Assembly: GCA_902810075.1 (NCBI GenBank)
Contig: LR778135.1
Span: forward strand, 3,162,001-3,226,000
Reading direction: 5' to 3'
From: Ruminococcaceae bacterium BL-6
GTDB taxonomy: Bacteria > Bacillota > Clostridia > Oscillospirales > Acutalibacteraceae
DNA length: 64,000 bases
Of the stretch, positions 37,648-47,749 are shown one piece after another. The stretch's first letter is position 1; every line of letters starts with the position of its first letter. The position numbers and the translations under genes are program-made. The notes beneath the pieces were generated by a model. That model had not been told where the DNA came from. It worked only from the letters and a program-made list of their open reading frames with translations, and did no database searches.

Positions 37648-38016
37648 TTACTTTTTCTTGTTGGCCATCGTTTTTCTGGGGCCTTTGCGGGTGCGGGCGT
37701 TCGTCTTGGAGCGCTGCCCTCTCACCGGCAGTCCCTTGCGGTGACGGATTCCGCGGTAACAGCTGATTTCGATCAGCCTTTTAATGTCGTAAGCCACATC
37801 CCGGCGAAGGTCGCCCTCCACGCGGCAGTTGTGGTCGATATATTCTCTCAGCTTGGCAGTATCCTCTTCGGAAAGGTCTCTTACCCGGATTTCGGGGTCG
37901 ACGCCGGTCGCCTTCAGAATGTCGTCGGCGGTCTTGCGCCCGATTCCGAAAATATAGGTGAGGCCGATTTCGATGCGCTTGTCTCTGGGCAAGTCGATAC
38001 CTGCTATACGCGCCAT
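37648..38016 (-). CDS. rpsM: 30S ribosomal protein S13
   Basis: 122 residues, beginning [21 protein letters not shown] and ending in the basic tail [15 protein letters not shown], both typical. The central helix-turn motif and [18 protein letters not shown] are intact. S13 bridges the 30S head to L5 in the 50S. Its upstream neighbour is rpmJ, the usual Bacillota order infA-rpmJ-rpsM-rpsK. Confidence 0.98.
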   Translation of the reverse strand: MARIAGIDLPRDKRIEIGLTYIFGIGRKTADDILKATGVDPEIRVRDLSEEDTAKLREYIDHNCRVEGDLRRDVAYDIKRLIEISCYRGIRHRKGLPVRGQRSKTNARTRKGPRKTMANKKK

Positions 38017-38051
38017 ACTGGTTGCACCTCCATTAAGATCAAATTACGCCA

Positions 38052-38165
38052 TCAGCCCTGGCGCTGTTTATGCTTCGGGTTTTCACAAATCACCATGACT
38101 TTACCCTTGCGCTTGATGATTTTGCATTTCTCGCAGATTTTCTTGACAGAAGGTCTGACTTTCAT
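38052..38165 (-). CDS. rpmJ: 50S ribosomal protein L36
   Basis: A 37-residue protein, [20 protein letters not shown] at the start and ending [10 protein letters not shown]. The zinc ligands are present: CEKC, a later Cys and a His (the C-C-C-H pattern). Normal length and location between infA and rpsM. A ribosome site GGGAGGG lies before the ATG. Confidence 0.97.
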   Translation of the reverse strand: MKVRPSVKKICEKCKIIKRKGKVMVICENPKHKQRQG

Positions 38166-38214
38166 TGGTACGCCCTCCCTTGGAAGTCCTAAGATTTTAC
38201 GATTGGATCAAAAT

Positions 38215-38433
38215 TTATTTGGAGCGCCATGTGATACGGCCGCGGGTCAGATCATAGGGGGAAAGCTCGACGGTAACCTTGTCGCCCGGAAGGATGCGGA
38301 TGAAATTCATCCGCAGCTTGCCCGAAATATGCGCCAGTATCGTATGGCCGTTCGGAAGCTCCACCGTAAACATCGCGTTCGGCAGCGCTTCGGTTACAGT
38401 ACCCTCAATTTCAATCACGTCTTGTTTTGACAT
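38215..38433 (-). CDS. infA: Translation initiation factor IF-1
   Basis: 72 residues, exactly the usual size: one S1-type OB domain ([20 protein letters not shown] ... [32 protein letters not shown]). IF-1 binds the 30S A site during initiation. ATG 38433 is preceded by GGAGG with 10-nt spacing; an in-frame extension to 38463 would overlap the KOW gene and is rejected. Follows the KOW-domain gene. Confidence 0.98.
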   Translation of the reverse strand: MSKQDVIEIEGTVTEALPNAMFTVELPNGHTILAHISGKLRMNFIRILPGDKVTVELSPYDLTRGRITWRSK

Positions 38434-38459
38434 AGATACATAGCCTCCTCTGATGGAAA

Positions 38460-38699
38460 TCAAGCCCTGCCGTTAAATGGTTTTAAAGCATTGCGGATTT
38501 CACGGTTGGTTTTCATCGAATCCAACAGGGTGTTGGTCGCGGCAAGGTGAGCCGGGTTTTTCCGTTTCGGCTTTTCCAGCGTGCGCCGCCGGCCGTCGCA
38601 AATCACGACGCCCGTTTCGTCCGTTTCCAGAACCACGAAAAAGCCGCCCTTGTCGCGCCCTTTTAACGACCGGACAACAAGCCCTCTCACAAAATCCAT
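38460..38699 (-). CDS. KOW-domain RNA-binding protein
   Basis: 79 residues with an N-terminal KOW motif ([26 protein letters not shown]), the fold shared with eukaryotic L14e/L27e-type ribosomal proteins, followed by a basic tail ([19 protein letters not shown]). Genes like this sit between map and infA in many Bacillota, so it is probably ribosome-associated, but its role is not settled. It is 12 bp from map. Confidence 0.85.
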   Translation of the reverse strand: MDFVRGLVVRSLKGRDKGGFFVVLETDETGVVICDGRRRTLEKPKRKNPAHLAATNTLLDSMKTNREIRNALKPFNGRA

Positions 38700-38711
38700 C
38701 CTGTTTCCCCT

Positions 38712-39464
38712 TTAATCCGGCAATGTTAAAATCACAGGACCATCGGCGGTGATGGCAATGGAATGCTCAAAGTGAGCGGACAGCTTTCCATCGGTTGTCA
38801 CGGTGGTCCAGCCGTCGGATAATGTTTTAACGGTATGCACTCCGGCATTCACCATCGGTTCAATGGCTATTGTCATGCCAGGTAACAGCCGCACGCCCCG
38901 GCCGGGCGTGCCGTAGTTTGGTACGCTTGGATCTTCATGCAGCTTCGCGCCTACTCCGTGGCCGACATAATCGCGTACCACCGAGTAACCGCGCGCTTCG
39001 GCATACGACTGCACCGCGTGACCAACGTCGCCCAGGCGGTTACCGGGCCTGGCGGCTTTGATGCCTTCGTAAAGGCTTTCGCGGGTCGTGTCCATAAGGC
39101 GCCGGGCTTCTTCCGATACGTCGCCGCACGGGAACGTGTAGGCGTTGTCGCCGGTGAAGCCCTCGTAAAAGGCGCCGATGTCAATGCTGACAATGTCGCC
39201 CTGTTTTAAGATCTGCTCCTTACGGGGTATGCCGTGGATGACCACGTTGTTGACTGAAATGCAGGCGCTGGCCGGAAATCCGCCGTAGCCGAGGAACGAG
39301 GGCTTCGCGCCCTGTTCTTCGATATAACGGCGGGCAATGCGGTCGACCTCCCAGGTGGAAACACCCGGTTCAACCGCTTCGCCTGCCAATTTCAACGCTC
39401 TTGCCGATATTCTGCCGGCCACCCGCATCGCGGCGAGTTCCCGGCTCGTTTTTAGCACAATCAT
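38712..39464 (-). CDS. map: Type I methionine aminopeptidase
   Basis: 250 residues, normal for the type Ia enzyme that removes initiator methionine from new proteins. Metal ligands of the pita-bread fold are visible in SIDIGAFYEGFTGDNAYTF (two Asp), VGHGVGAKLHEDPSVPNYG (His), TIAIEPMVNAG (Glu) and AHFEHSIAITADG (Glu). Only 1 bp separates it from adk upstream. Its place with adk and infA is the common Bacillota arrangement. Confidence 0.98.
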   Translation of the reverse strand: MIVLKTSRELAAMRVAGRISARALKLAGEAVEPGVSTWEVDRIARRYIEEQGAKPSFLGYGGFPASACISVNNVVIHGIPRKEQILKQGDIVSIDIGAFYEGFTGDNAYTFPCGDVSEEARRLMDTTRESLYEGIKAARPGNRLGDVGHAVQSYAEARGYSVVRDYVGHGVGAKLHEDPSVPNYGTPGRGVRLLPGMTIAIEPMVNAGVHTVKTLSDGWTTVTTDGKLSAHFEHSIAITADGPVILTLPD

Positions 39465-39465
39465 T

Positions 39466-40098
39466 TTAAGCCTCTATTACGGAGAGGGTTTTTCGGGTCG
39501 TGTCGGCCACGTCCTCTTCGCCTTCCACAATAAACAGCTTTCCCTGTTTGGCGTAATAACTTTTCAGCGGCTCGGTCTGTTCGTGATAGACCTTTAAGCG
39601 TTCCTTTACCGTGTCAGGAAGGTCATCCCTGCGCTGAACAAGGGTGCCGCCGCATTTGTCGCACACGCCTTCTTTCGCCGGAAGCTTATACTTCAGGTGA
39701 TAGGTGGCGCCGCAACTCTCGCAGACACGGCGTCCGGACATCCGGGAAACGATGACGTCGTCGTCGACTTCAAGGTCGACGACCTTGTCGATCCGGATTC
39801 CCATTCTGTCCAGAGCCTCGGCCTGAGGAATGGTGCGCGGAAAGCCGTCCAGGACAAAACCGTTCCTGCAGTCACCGTGAGCGAGACGCTCCTGAATGAT
39901 GCCGATCACGACTTCATCGGGGACCAGCTTTCCGGAATCCACATAGGATTTCGCCTGCTTACCCATTTCCGTGCCGCTTTTCAGCGCTTCTCGAATGATA
40001 TTGCCCGTAGAAATTGCCGGAATGGACAGGCGCTCGCAGATGTTTTCCGTCTGAGTGCCTTTTCCGGCGCCCGGTGCGCCGAGAAGTATGAGGTTCAT
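39466..40098 (-). CDS. adk: Adenylate kinase, zinc-lid form
   Basis: 210 residues; converts ATP plus AMP to two ADP. P-loop GAPGAGKGTQ (7-16), AMP-binding NIIREALKSGTEMG, and FVLDGFPRTIPQAE (about 81-94). The lid carries CESCGATYH and CDKCGGTL, a four-cysteine zinc site as in Gram-positive enzymes. 31 bp after secY. Confidence 0.98.
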   Translation of the reverse strand: MNLILLGAPGAGKGTQTENICERLSIPAISTGNIIREALKSGTEMGKQAKSYVDSGKLVPDEVVIGIIQERLAHGDCRNGFVLDGFPRTIPQAEALDRMGIRIDKVVDLEVDDDVIVSRMSGRRVCESCGATYHLKYKLPAKEGVCDKCGGTLVQRRDDLPDTVKERLKVYHEQTEPLKSYYAKQGKLFIVEGEEDVADTTRKTLSVIEA

Positions 40099-40129
40099 AT
40101 TCCCTTCACTCCTTTTCCGTGTGATCTCA

Positions 40130-41458
40130 TCAATCGAGGAATCCCTTGTAATGACGCATCATCATCTGGGACTCCATCTGCTTCACCGTATCCAGGGCGA
40201 CGCCGACCAGAATGATGATGGACGTCCCGCCCAGGGACATGTTGTACATGCCCGTCGCGTGGCCGAAGATGATCGGCAGCAGCGCGATGACCGCGAGGAA
40301 CAGAGCGCCGATCAATGTGATCTTGGAAAGAATCCTGGCAATAAAATCCGAAGTCGGCTTGCCCGGGCGAACGCCCGGGATGGTGCCGTTGCTTTGACGA
40401 AGATTATTGGCCATTTCGATTGGATTATACTGGATGGTTACGTAGAAATAAGCAAACAGGATAATCAGCAGGAAGTATAGCACGGAGTACATCCATCCGG
40501 TGGAGGAAAGGGCATCCAGAATGGATTTCCACGCCCCGGCCTTCGGATTCGTAAACACCCGGATGGTGCTCGGAATGGAAAGAATCGAACTTGCAAAGAT
40601 GATCGGCATCACGCCGGACATTGCGACCTTGATCGGGATATGGCTCGACTGCCCGCCGTACATCTTGCGGCCGACCACGCGCTTGGCGTACTGGACCGGG
40701 ATGCGGCGCTCCGCATCGTTCATAAAGACGATGACCCAGACGACCACGAGGAAAACGATCACGAACAGCGGGACGAACAGATAATATCTCGCGTTGTTCG
40801 TCGGGTCCTCGTTCGCCATCTGAAGATATTTCCCCAGCACGCTCGCGGTGTGGGGCAGCCGTGCGACGATTCCTGCGAACAGCAGGATCGAAATGCCGTT
40901 TCCGACGCCCTTCTGGTTGATCTGCTCGCCGAACCACATCATCAGCGCCGTGCCGGCGGTAAAGGCCATAATGATGACGAAAGCCGCGAAAACCTGCTCC
41001 CAGCCCTTGTTGTAAAGGGTGATGGGCGTCCCTTCATAGGAACTGTTGCGCAGATAGAAGAAATAGGCCAGGCCCTGGATCAGCCCCAGGATCACCGTCA
41101 CATAGCGGGTGAGGGTCTCGAGCTTTCTGCGGCCCTCCTCGCCTTCTTTTGCAAGCCTCTCCAGCGGCGGAATCGCCACAGTGAGCAGCTGCATGATGAT
41201 GGAGCTGTTGATGTAGGGCGTGACGCCCATGGCGAACAGCGTGGCGTTTGCGAACGCGCCGCCGGAGAGCATATCCAGATAGCTCAGCGCGGAGCCGCTT
41301 TCGCTCACCGTGCTCATCAAGCCTTTGAGCGCATCCACGTTCAGAAATGGGACGGGGATGACGGAGCCGAACCGAAACACGATGATCACGAACAAGGTAA
41401 AAAGGATTTTTTTGCGGAGATCAGGAATATTCCAGGCATTCTTAATTGTCTTGAACAA
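40130..41458 (-). CDS. secY: Preprotein translocase subunit SecY
   Basis: 442 residues with ten membrane helices, the channel of the Sec translocon. Signature segments include VTPYINSSIIMQLL after TM2, GNGISILLFAGIV, the cytosolic loop RKMYGGQSSHIPIKVAMSGVMPIIFASS (residues about 265-292), and IPGVRPGKPTSDFI. The start is TTG 41458, with AGAGGTG eight bases upstream. Downstream of rplO as in all spc operons. Confidence 0.98.
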   Translation of the reverse strand: MFKTIKNAWNIPDLRKKILFTLFVIIVFRFGSVIPVPFLNVDALKGLMSTVSESGSALSYLDMLSGGAFANATLFAMGVTPYINSSIIMQLLTVAIPPLERLAKEGEEGRRKLETLTRYVTVILGLIQGLAYFFYLRNSSYEGTPITLYNKGWEQVFAAFVIIMAFTAGTALMMWFGEQINQKGVGNGISILLFAGIVARLPHTASVLGKYLQMANEDPTNNARYYLFVPLFVIVFLVVVWVIVFMNDAERRIPVQYAKRVVGRKMYGGQSSHIPIKVAMSGVMPIIFASSILSIPSTIRVFTNPKAGAWKSILDALSSTGWMYSVLYFLLIILFAYFYVTIQYNPIEMANNLRQSNGTIPGVRPGKPTSDFIARILSKITLIGALFLAVIALLPIIFGHATGMYNMSLGGTSIIILVGVALDTVKQMESQMMMRHYKGFLD

Positions 41459-41459
41459 T

Positions 41460-41900
41460 TCAGATCACCTCTGCCTTCCCGCCGGCAGCCTCTATCTTCT
41501 GCTTTGCCGCTTCAGAGAAGGACTTTACCTTTACCGTCAGACTTTTCGTCAGTTTTCCGTTGGACAGAATCTTGATTCCGTCGCAGCATCTTTTCACGAT
41601 CCCGGCGTCGATCAGCGCCTGAGTGTCAACGACAGAGCCGTTCTCGAATTTTTCCAGAGCGCCCACGTTGACGGCGATGATTTCTTTGGCAAAAATATTA
41701 TGGAAGCCTCTTTTGGGAAGACGTCTCTGCAAAGGCATCTGGCCGCCTTCAAAACCGGGACGCATTCCGCGGCCCGCTCTGGCCTTCTGGCCTTTGTGGC
41801 CTTTTCCGGCGGTTTTTCCCTGGCCGGAGCCATGCCCTCTGCCGATCCGTTTGACATCCCTGGTGGAACCCGGCACTGCAGATAAATCATGCAACTTCAT
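41460..41900 (-). CDS. rplO: 50S ribosomal protein L15
   Basis: 146 residues. The N-terminal Gly/Arg-rich extension ([24 protein letters not shown], residues about 20-43) penetrates 23S rRNA; the C-terminal globular domain ends with [20 protein letters not shown]. One base separates it from secY. Confidence 0.98.
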   Translation of the reverse strand: MKLHDLSAVPGSTRDVKRIGRGHGSGQGKTAGKGHKGQKARAGRGMRPGFEGGQMPLQRRLPKRGFHNIFAKEIIAVNVGALEKFENGSVVDTQALIDAGIVKRCCDGIKILSNGKLTKSLTVKVKSFSEAAKQKIEAAGGKAEVI

Positions 41901-41918
41901 TTACTCGCACCTCCTTGC

Positions 41919-42098
41919 TTACGCTTTACTTACCTCGATGAGGTGGATAATCTTGGCCACCTTGCCGTTGGTCTGGGCGTTGTCGGGCTGCAGCGTGCAG
42001 TCGCCGATTTTGCGAAGACCAAGCGCGCGGGCGGTTGCAATCTGGTCCTTTTTGCTGCCGATCAGGCTTTTGATCAGCTTCACCTTAATCTGTGCCAT
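41919..42098 (-). CDS. rpmD: 50S ribosomal protein L30
   Basis: A 59-residue ferredoxin-like ribosomal protein, MAQIKVKLIKSLIGSKKDQI at the start and ALGLRKIGDCTLQPDNAQ in the middle, both diagnostic. Located between rpsE and rplO, as usual. A GGGGGTAGC ribosome site precedes the ATG. Confidence 0.97.
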   Translation of the reverse strand: MAQIKVKLIKSLIGSKKDQIATARALGLRKIGDCTLQPDNAQTNGKVAKIIHLIEVSKA

Positions 42099-42114
42099 AT
42101 TGCTACCCCCTCTG

Positions 42115-42618
42115 TTACAGAATTTCTTTCGTCGATTTGCCGCGCACGGCGGCTACTTCGTCGGCGGTGCGCAGCCTGGAAAGGCCCTCCAGCGTGGCGC
42201 GCACCACGTTGCACGGATTGTTGGAGCGCAGCGCTTTCGTCCGGATGTCCCGGATGCCCGCGGACTCCACCACGGCACGCACCGCGCCGCCGGCGATTAC
42301 GCCGGTACCGGGGGCGGCGGGTTTCAGAAGAACGCGGCCCGCGCCGTAGGCGCCGATGGCTTCGTGCGGGATCGTGCTGCCGCGCAGAGAAACCTTGATC
42401 AGGTTTTTCTTCGCGTCCTCGATCCCCTTGCGGATGGATTCGGGAACTTCGCCCGCTTTTCCAATGCCGAAGCCGACCGTACCGTTTCCATCCCCAACCA
42501 CGACGAGCGCGGCGAACTTGAAGATGCGGCCGCCTTTTACGGTTTTGGACACACGGTTGATCGCGACGACGCGCTCTTTCAACTCTCTGTCCATAGATGT
42601 TGCGTCAATTCTAGCCAA
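42115..42618 (-). CDS. rpsE: 30S ribosomal protein S5
   Basis: 167 residues. The double-stranded RNA-binding N-domain ([20 protein letters not shown]) and the second domain ([21 protein letters not shown]) are both present, with the loop [18 protein letters not shown] linked to decoding accuracy. Start is TTG 42618 after AAGGAGGA. 16 bp before rpmD. Confidence 0.98.
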   Translation of the reverse strand: MARIDATSMDRELKERVVAINRVSKTVKGGRIFKFAALVVVGDGNGTVGFGIGKAGEVPESIRKGIEDAKKNLIKVSLRGSTIPHEAIGAYGAGRVLLKPAAPGTGVIAGGAVRAVVESAGIRDIRTKALRSNNPCNVVRATLEGLSRLRTADEVAAVRGKSTKEIL

Positions 42619-42635
42619 AAGTATTTCCTCCTTCT

Positions 42636-42995
42636 TTAGAACTTGAGGCCGCCCTCGCGGGCGCCTTCGGCCAGCTCTTTGACGCGGCCGTGGAAAATAT
42701 AACCGCCGCGGTCGAATACGACCTCGGAGATCCCCTTCTCGGCGGCACGCCCGGCTATCATTTCGCCGACCTTGCGTGCGGCTTCCTTGTTTCCGCCATT
42801 GCCTGTGAACTCTTTGTCCAGCGTGGAGGCTGCTGCAAGCGTTACCCCTGCAACATCGTCAATGATCTGGGCGTAGATGTTTTTGGCGGAGCGGAATACA
42901 TTCAGGCGTGGGCGTTCTGCTGTGCCCGTAACTTTGCCGCGCACCCTGCGGTGGCGGTTCAGCCTGGCCTTGTTTGTGTCAGCCTTGTTCACCAT
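42636..42995 (-). CDS. rplR: 50S ribosomal protein L18
   Basis: 119 residues. Basic N-terminus [21 protein letters not shown], then [23 protein letters not shown] and the C-terminal [23 protein letters not shown], typical of the 5S rRNA-binding L18. Between rplF and rpsE. Confidence 0.98.
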   Translation of the reverse strand: MVNKADTNKARLNRHRRVRGKVTGTAERPRLNVFRSAKNIYAQIIDDVAGVTLAAASTLDKEFTGNGGNKEAARKVGEMIAGRAAEKGISEVVFDRGGYIFHGRVKELAEGAREGGLKF

Positions 42996-43017
42996 TTATG
43001 ATTCACTCTCCCTTCAG

Positions 43018-43566
43018 TTACTTCTTGGCGCCCTTACCGGCTTTGCCTTCCTTGTGGCGGACATATTCCCCAACATAGCGGATGCCCTTGCCCTTATACG
43101 GCTCCGGCGGGCGTTTCTCGCGCACTTCAGCGGCAAACTGCCCCACCTTCTGCTTGTCGGGCCCCAGAATGATGATCTTATTCTGCGTCGGGGCTTCGAT
43201 CTTGATGTCCTCGTTCTCGGAAACGGTTACCTGATGGGAATAGCCGAGGTTCATCACAAGGTCCTTGCCCTGCTTCTGCACACGGTAGCCCACGCCGAGC
43301 ACTTCCAACTCTTTCCGGTAGCCCTCGGTCACGCCGATGACCATGTTGTTGAGCAGCGAGCGGGTCAGGCCGTGCAGCGCGCGGTTTTCCTTCTCGTCGT
43401 CGGGGCGGGCGACATGAACCGCTCCGCCATCCACCGTAACCGTCATGTTAGGATGAACCTTCTGCGTCAGGGTGCCCTTCGGGCCCTTGACCGTAACAAC
43501 GTTGCCGTCGACCGAAACGTCGACGCCAGCGGGAATATTTATGGGTTTTCTTCCAATTCGCGACAT
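43018..43566 (-). CDS. rplF: 50S ribosomal protein L6
   Basis: 182 residues with two repeated beta-rich domains. Starts MSRIGRKPINIPAGVDVSVD and ends with the conserved EVREKRPPEPYKGKGIRY (about residues 148-165), which contacts the sarcin-ricin loop region. GGGGG ribosome site; 17 bp after rpsH. Confidence 0.98.
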   Translation of the reverse strand: MSRIGRKPINIPAGVDVSVDGNVVTVKGPKGTLTQKVHPNMTVTVDGGAVHVARPDDEKENRALHGLTRSLLNNMVIGVTEGYRKELEVLGVGYRVQKQGKDLVMNLGYSHQVTVSENEDIKIEAPTQNKIIILGPDKQKVGQFAAEVREKRPPEPYKGKGIRYVGEYVRHKEGKAGKGAKK

Positions 43567-43582
43567 AATTGCACCCCCTTGT

Positions 43583-43981
43583 TTACCAGATAAACGCCAG
43601 AACTTCGCCGCCGATATTCTCCTTGCGGGCCTGACGGTCCGTCATAATGCCCTTTGAAGTCGAAATGACCGCGATCCCGAGGCCCTTCAGAACCCTGGGC
43701 AGCTCTTCCGCGTTGGAATAAATGCGCAGGCCCGGCTTGGAAACCCGGCGCAGGCCTTTGATGACGGGGGTCTTCCCCTCGCCGTATTTGAGATTCACCT
43801 TGATGATGCCCTGCTTGCCATCCTCAATCACCGTATAGTTTTTGACATATCCCTCGTCAGCAAGAATCTGGACGATTGCCTTCTTCATGTTGCTGGCGGG
43901 AATCTCAACGGAATCGTGCTTTGCAGAATTCGCGTTGCGGATACGGGTGAGCAAATCGGCAATTGTATCTGTAATCTGCAT
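43583..43981 (-). CDS. rpsH: 30S ribosomal protein S8
   Basis: 132 residues. N-terminal [21 protein letters not shown] and C-terminal [25 protein letters not shown] are diagnostic. S8 binds helix 21 of 16S rRNA and in E. coli represses the spc operon. 24 bp after rpsN. Confidence 0.98.
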   Translation of the reverse strand: MQITDTIADLLTRIRNANSAKHDSVEIPASNMKKAIVQILADEGYVKNYTVIEDGKQGIIKVNLKYGEGKTPVIKGLRRVSKPGLRIYSNAEELPRVLKGLGIAVISTSKGIMTDRQARKENIGGEVLAFIW

Positions 43982-44004
43982 ACCGTTACCTCCTTTGCTA
44001 AGCT

Positions 44005-44190
44005 TTACCAGCTGGCCTTTTTCACGCCCGGAATCTGGCCCTTGTGGGCAAGCTCCCTAAAGCAGATGCGGCAGATTCCGAACTTGCGAAGGTAACCATG
44101 CGGTCTGCCGCAGATTTTGCATCTGTTGTATTCGCGCGAGGAAAACTTTGCCGGTCTCTGCTGCTTGATCTTCATCGATTTTTTGGCCAC
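44005..44190 (-). CDS. rpsN: 30S ribosomal protein S14, type Z
   Basis: A 61-residue zinc-binding S14, with ligands in CKIC (24-27) and CRIC (40-43). The start is GTG 44190, which gives the exact family length and has AAGGAGGGG upstream; a longer frame to 44214 would overlap rplE. Type Z is the usual main form in Gram-positives. Confidence 0.97.
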   Translation of the reverse strand: MAKKSMKIKQQRPAKFSSREYNRCKICGRPHGYLRKFGICRICFRELAHKGQIPGVKKASW

Positions 44191-44203
44191 AGCGATCCCC
44201 TCC

Positions 44204-44743
44204 TTATCTCGCAAACGGAGCGCCCAGAAGCGTCAGCAGCTCGCGTGCCTCTTCGTCCGTGTTTGCGGTCGTCACGAAACAAACGTCCATTCCGCGCACC
44301 TTGTCGATTTTATCGTATTCGATCTCCGGGAAAATCAGCTGCTCTTTCACGCCCAGGCTGTAATTGCCGCGGCCGTCGAAAGAGTTGGTGCTGATGCCCC
44401 GGAAGTCCCTGACGCGGGGAAGGGCCACATTGAAGAATCTGTCGATAAATTCATACATGCGGTCGCCCCGCAGGGTGACCTTCACGCCGATGTTCATTCC
44501 GGCGCGGAGTTTAAAGTTTGCGACGGATTTCTTCGCTTTGCAGACCTTGGGCTTCTGCCCGGTGATCGCGGCAATATCCGCCATGATGGAATCGATCGCC
44601 TTGGCGTTTTCCTTGGCCTCGCCGGCTCCCACGTTGATGACGATCTTCTCAAGCTTCGGAATCTGCATCACGCTTTTATAAGAGAATTTCTTCATCAGCG
44701 CGGGGGAAACCTCCTGCCTGTAATAATCCTTGAGTCTGGCCAT
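44204..44743 (-). CDS. rplE: 50S ribosomal protein L5
   Basis: 179 residues, beginning [20 protein letters not shown]. Conserved segments are [38 protein letters not shown] and RDFRGI. L5 binds 5S rRNA and touches S13. ATG 44743 follows GGGAGGAGGAG; upstream in-frame codons to 44830 would run into rplX and are not used. Confidence 0.98.
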   Translation of the reverse strand: MARLKDYYRQEVSPALMKKFSYKSVMQIPKLEKIVINVGAGEAKENAKAIDSIMADIAAITGQKPKVCKAKKSVANFKLRAGMNIGVKVTLRGDRMYEFIDRFFNVALPRVRDFRGISTNSFDGRGNYSLGVKEQLIFPEIEYDKIDKVRGMDVCFVTTANTDEEARELLTLLGAPFAR

Positions 44744-44759
44744 GTCGTCTCCTCCTCCC

Positions 44760-45080
44760 TTACAGCGACTCGCCGCATTTTGTGCAAACGCGTTCCTTGG
44801 TGCCGTCTTCATAAATCTTATGCGCGACACGGGTGGGCTTGCCGCAGCGGGGGCAGACGATCTGGACCTTGCTGGCGTACATGGCGCCCTCGGCCTTTAT
44901 GATGCCGCCCTGTTCGCCCATTTTGCGGGGCTTTACATGCTTGGATACCATGTTGAGGCCCTCGACGATCACTTTGCCCTCTTTGGGGCTTACGGCCATT
45001 ACCTTGCCCTTTTTGCCGCGCTCTTTCCCGTTCAGAACGATGACGGTGTCACCCGTTTTTACATGAACCTTGTTATTCAT
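44760..45080 (-). CDS. rplX: 50S ribosomal protein L24 with zinc-ribbon C-terminus
   Basis: 106 residues. The KOW core is [20 protein letters not shown] (7-26). The C-terminus has [13 protein letters not shown] and VCTKCGESL, two CxxC pairs that form the small zinc ribbon found in many Gram-positive L24 proteins. ATG 45080 is chosen for its GGGAGGTG ribosome site. 16 bp after rplN. Confidence 0.97.
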   Translation of the reverse strand: MNNKVHVKTGDTVIVLNGKERGKKGKVMAVSPKEGKVIVEGLNMVSKHVKPRKMGEQGGIIKAEGAMYASKVQIVCPRCGKPTRVAHKIYEDGTKERVCTKCGESL

Positions 45081-45096
45081 CAGTGAGCACCTCCCA

Positions 45097-45465
45097 TCAA
45101 AGCACTTCGGGGGCAAGACTTAAGATTTTCAAATAGTCTTTGTCGCGCAGTTCCCTGGCCACGGGCCCGAAAATACGCGTTCCCCTCGGATTTTTGTCGT
45201 CTCTTATAATCACCGCCGCGTTTTCATCGAAGCGGATGTACGTTCCGTCATGACGGCGAACGCCGAAAGCAGTGCGTACAATAACCGCCTTTACGACTTC
45301 GCCTTTTTTTACAACGCCGCCGGGTGCTGCTTTTTTCACCGAAGCTACCACAACGTCGCCGATATTGGCATACCTCCTGCCGGTCCCGCCCAACACGCGG
45401 ATGCACATCAGCTCTTTCGCGCCGGTGTTGTCGGCAACCTTGAGGTAAGTCTGCTGTTGTATCAC
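45097..45465 (-). CDS. rplN: 50S ribosomal protein L14
   Basis: 122 residues, the standard size. [20 protein letters not shown] and the later [15 protein letters not shown] are near-universal L14 sequences. Starts with GTG at 45465. L14 contacts 16S rRNA at an intersubunit bridge. Follows rpsQ. Confidence 0.98.
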   Translation of the reverse strand: MIQQQTYLKVADNTGAKELMCIRVLGGTGRRYANIGDVVVASVKKAAPGGVVKKGEVVKAVIVRTAFGVRRHDGTYIRFDENAAVIIRDDKNPRGTRIFGPVARELRDKDYLKILSLAPEVL

Positions 45466-45499
45466 AGTGCGTTCCTCCTTTGCTCAAAGCCGAACAAAA

Positions 45500-45757
45500 T
45501 CATTTGGCTTTTTCTATAATCTCGACGAGACGCCATCTTTTTTCTTTGGAAAGGGGACGGGTCTCCATCACACGCACACGGTCACCGATCGAGCACTCGT
45601 TATTCTCGTCATGAACCTTCAGCTTTACCGTACGCTTGATAATCTTGTTGTAAAGCGGGTGCTTTACACTGTCCTGAATCGCCACAACAGCGGTTTTGTC
45701 CATCTTGTTGCTGACGACCTTGCCGACCTCGGTCTTTCTCATATTCCTGTCGTTCAC
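45500..45757 (-). CDS. rpsQ: 30S ribosomal protein S17
   Basis: 85 residues, one OB-fold domain: [25 protein letters not shown] and [26 protein letters not shown] start at 45757. Located between rpmC and rplN as in all S10-spc clusters. Confidence 0.98.
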   Translation of the reverse strand: MNDRNMRKTEVGKVVSNKMDKTAVVAIQDSVKHPLYNKIIKRTVKLKVHDENNECSIGDRVRVMETRPLSKEKRWRLVEIIEKAK

Positions 45758-45777
45758 AGCTTAAATCCTCCCTTCCC

Positions 45778-45984
45778 CTACGCTTTCGCGCTGTCTTTCA
45801 GCTCATTGTCGCGAAGAACCGTCTTGATTCGGGCAATGTCCTTTTTCACAGCGGAAATACGCATCGGGTTGTCAAGCTGGTTGATGGCAAGCTGGAAACG
45901 CAGGTTGAAGAGCTCGGCCTTGAGGTCCTTTAGCTTGCTCTGCAGCTCTTCGGTTGACAATTCTCTGATCTCTGAGGCCTTCAT
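45778..45984 (-). CDS. rpmC: 50S ribosomal protein L29
   Basis: 68 residues, two antiparallel helices: [20 protein letters not shown] and [31 protein letters not shown]29 lies at the peptide exit tunnel where SRP and trigger factor bind. It overlaps the rplP stop by 4 nt. Confidence 0.98.
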   Translation of the reverse strand: MKASEIRELSTEELQSKLKDLKAELFNLRFQLAINQLDNPMRISAVKKDIARIKTVLRDNELKDSAKA

Positions 45985-46409
45985 GATTGCTCACCACCCG
46001 TTTCTTCCTTCTTGACAAATTTGCATTTGATCGGCAGCTTGTTCGCCGCAAGGCGGAGCGCCTCTCTTGCGGTTTCCTCCGGGATTCCGCCCATTTCGAA
46101 CAGCACCCTGCCCGGCTTCACGACCGCGACCCAGTATTCCGGCGAGCCTTTTCCGGAACCCATTCGGGTTTCAGCCGGTTTCTCGGTGATCGGCTTATCC
46201 GGGAAGATCTTGATCCAGACCTGGCCGAATCTCTTTGTATAACGCGTCATGGCGATACGGGCAGCCTCGATCTGGTTCGACGTGATCCACGCCGGCTCCA
46301 GGGCCTGAAGGCCGAAATCGCCGTAAGTTACCTGGTTGCCGCGGTATGCTTTCCCGGTCATGCGGCCGCGGTGCACCCTGCGGTATTTTACACGCTTAGG
46401 CAACAGCAT
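45981..46409 (-). CDS. rplP: 50S ribosomal protein L16
   Basis: 142 residues. [21 protein letters not shown], the loop [20 protein letters not shown] near the peptidyl transferase centre, and [20 protein letters not shown] are all diagnostic. Overlaps the rpsC stop by 1 nt. Confidence 0.98.
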   Translation of the reverse strand: MLLPKRVKYRRVHRGRMTGKAYRGNQVTYGDFGLQALEPAWITSNQIEAARIAMTRYTKRFGQVWIKIFPDKPITEKPAETRMGSGKGSPEYWVAVVKPGRVLFEMGGIPEETAREALRLAANKLPIKCKFVKKEETGGEQS

Positions 46410-47077
46410 TATTTACTGCCTCCTTCCTTACGGGGCTGCTTGCGGTTGTCATGAAGAACCTCGCCCCTGTAAATCCAGACTTTTACCCCGATGCGGCCGT
46501 ACGTCGTGGCGGCCTCTGCAAAGCCGTAATCGATGTCGGCGCGGATGGTCTGCAGCGGGATCGTGCCGTCGTGGTACTGCTCGGTCCTAGCGATTTCGGC
46601 GCCGCCCAGGCGGCCGGAAACCTGAATCTTGATGCCCTTGGCGCCCAGCTTCATGGAACGCCCGATGCACTGCTTCATCGCGCGGCGGAACGAAATTCTC
46701 TTTTCCAGCTGCTGCGCGATATTCTCCGCGACGAGTTGTGCGTTCAGGTCGGGGGATTTCACCTCGACGATGTTGATGGAAACCGGCTTGCCCAGCATCT
46801 TTTCACACTGGACGCGGAGCTTCTCGATTTCCGAGCCGCCCTTGCCGATGACCATGCCGGGTTTCGCACAGTGGATGTGAACGCGGACCCTGGAAGCGTC
46901 GCGTTCGATCTCTATCTTAGGGACGCCCGCCAGGGCGAGCTGCTTTTTCAGCGTTCCGCGCAGGTTATAGTCTTCCACCAGCGTGTCGCCGAACGCTGCA
47001 TCCTTCGCGTACCAGCGGGAATCCCAATCCTTGATTACTCCCACACGAAAGCCGTGGGGATTGATTTTCTGGCCCAT
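46409..47077 (-). CDS. rpsC: 30S ribosomal protein S3
   Basis: 222 residues. [20 protein letters not shown] at the start; the KH domain carries the GKGG loop ([14 protein letters not shown], about residues 76-89); the C-terminal domain has [19 protein letters not shown] and [11 protein letters not shown]3 forms part of the mRNA entry. 18 bp after rplV. Confidence 0.98.
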   Translation of the reverse strand: MGQKINPHGFRVGVIKDWDSRWYAKDAAFGDTLVEDYNLRGTLKKQLALAGVPKIEIERDASRVRVHIHCAKPGMVIGKGGSEIEKLRVQCEKMLGKPVSINIVEVKSPDLNAQLVAENIAQQLEKRISFRRAMKQCIGRSMKLGAKGIKIQVSGRLGGAEIARTEQYHDGTIPLQTIRADIDYGFAEAATTYGRIGVKVWIYRGEVLHDNRKQPRKEGGSK

Positions 47078-47095
47078 AGTTTACCTCCTCTTCCG

Positions 47096-47431
47096 CTATT
47101 CTTTTTCCTTGAGCACGAGGGTGACGTGCGAAGATCTTTTCAATATTCTGAACGCGCGGCCCTGCGCTCTCGGGCGAATGCGCTTGAGGATCGGCCCCGG
47201 ACTTACGAAGCATTCCGCTACATAAAGTCTCGAAACATCCATACTGTGGTTATTCTCAGCATTTGCCATGGCCGACTTCAGCAGCTTCTGCAGGTCTTCA
47301 CAGGCGGCCTTCGGGGTATGCTTCAGGATAGCCATTGCAAGGTCCGCCGGCTTGTTGCGGATCAGGTCGAGCACGACCGAAACCTTGCGGGGAGAAATAC
47401 GGGCGTATCTTAAATGAGCCCTTGCTTCCAT
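47096..47431 (-). CDS. rplV: 50S ribosomal protein L22
   Basis: 111 residues. [20 protein letters not shown] at the start and the long loop toward the exit tunnel ([20 protein letters not shown], ending [19 protein letters not shown]). Changes in this loop give macrolide resistance in other species. ATG 47431 follows AAAGGAG by 9 nt; GTG 47440 is too close to that site. Confidence 0.98.
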   Translation of the reverse strand: MEARAHLRYARISPRKVSVVLDLIRNKPADLAMAILKHTPKAACEDLQKLLKSAMANAENNHSMDVSRLYVAECFVSPGPILKRIRPRAQGRAFRILKRSSHVTLVLKEKE

Positions 47432-47452
47432 GCTATACACTCCTTTCGGCCA

Positions 47453-47725
47453 TTATTTCGTGGTTTTGGAACCGGAATGTCCCTTGAAGGTTCTGGTGGG
47501 GGCAAACTCGCCTAGCTTGTGCCCGACCATATCCTCGGTGACATACACCGGAACATGCTTGCGGCCGTCATGGACGGCTAACGTATGGCCGACAAAATCA
47601 GGAAAAATAATGGACGCTCTGCTCCAGGTTTTGATGATTTTCTTTTCGCCGGCCGCATTCATCTCTTGAATCCTTTTCAGCAGCACGGGCTGAACATAAG
47701 GACCCTTTTTCACACTTCTGCTCAT
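47453..47725 (-). CDS. rpsS: 30S ribosomal protein S19
   Basis: 90 residues. [19 protein letters not shown] and [20 protein letters not shown] with the FKGH ending are diagnostic. S19 pairs with S13 in the 30S head. 24 bp after rplB. Confidence 0.98.
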   Translation of the reverse strand: MSRSVKKGPYVQPVLLKRIQEMNAAGEKKIIKTWSRASIIFPDFVGHTLAVHDGRKHVPVYVTEDMVGHKLGEFAPTRTFKGHSGSKTTK

Positions 47726-47749
47726 CAGTCAAGCTCCTTTCTGTCCGCC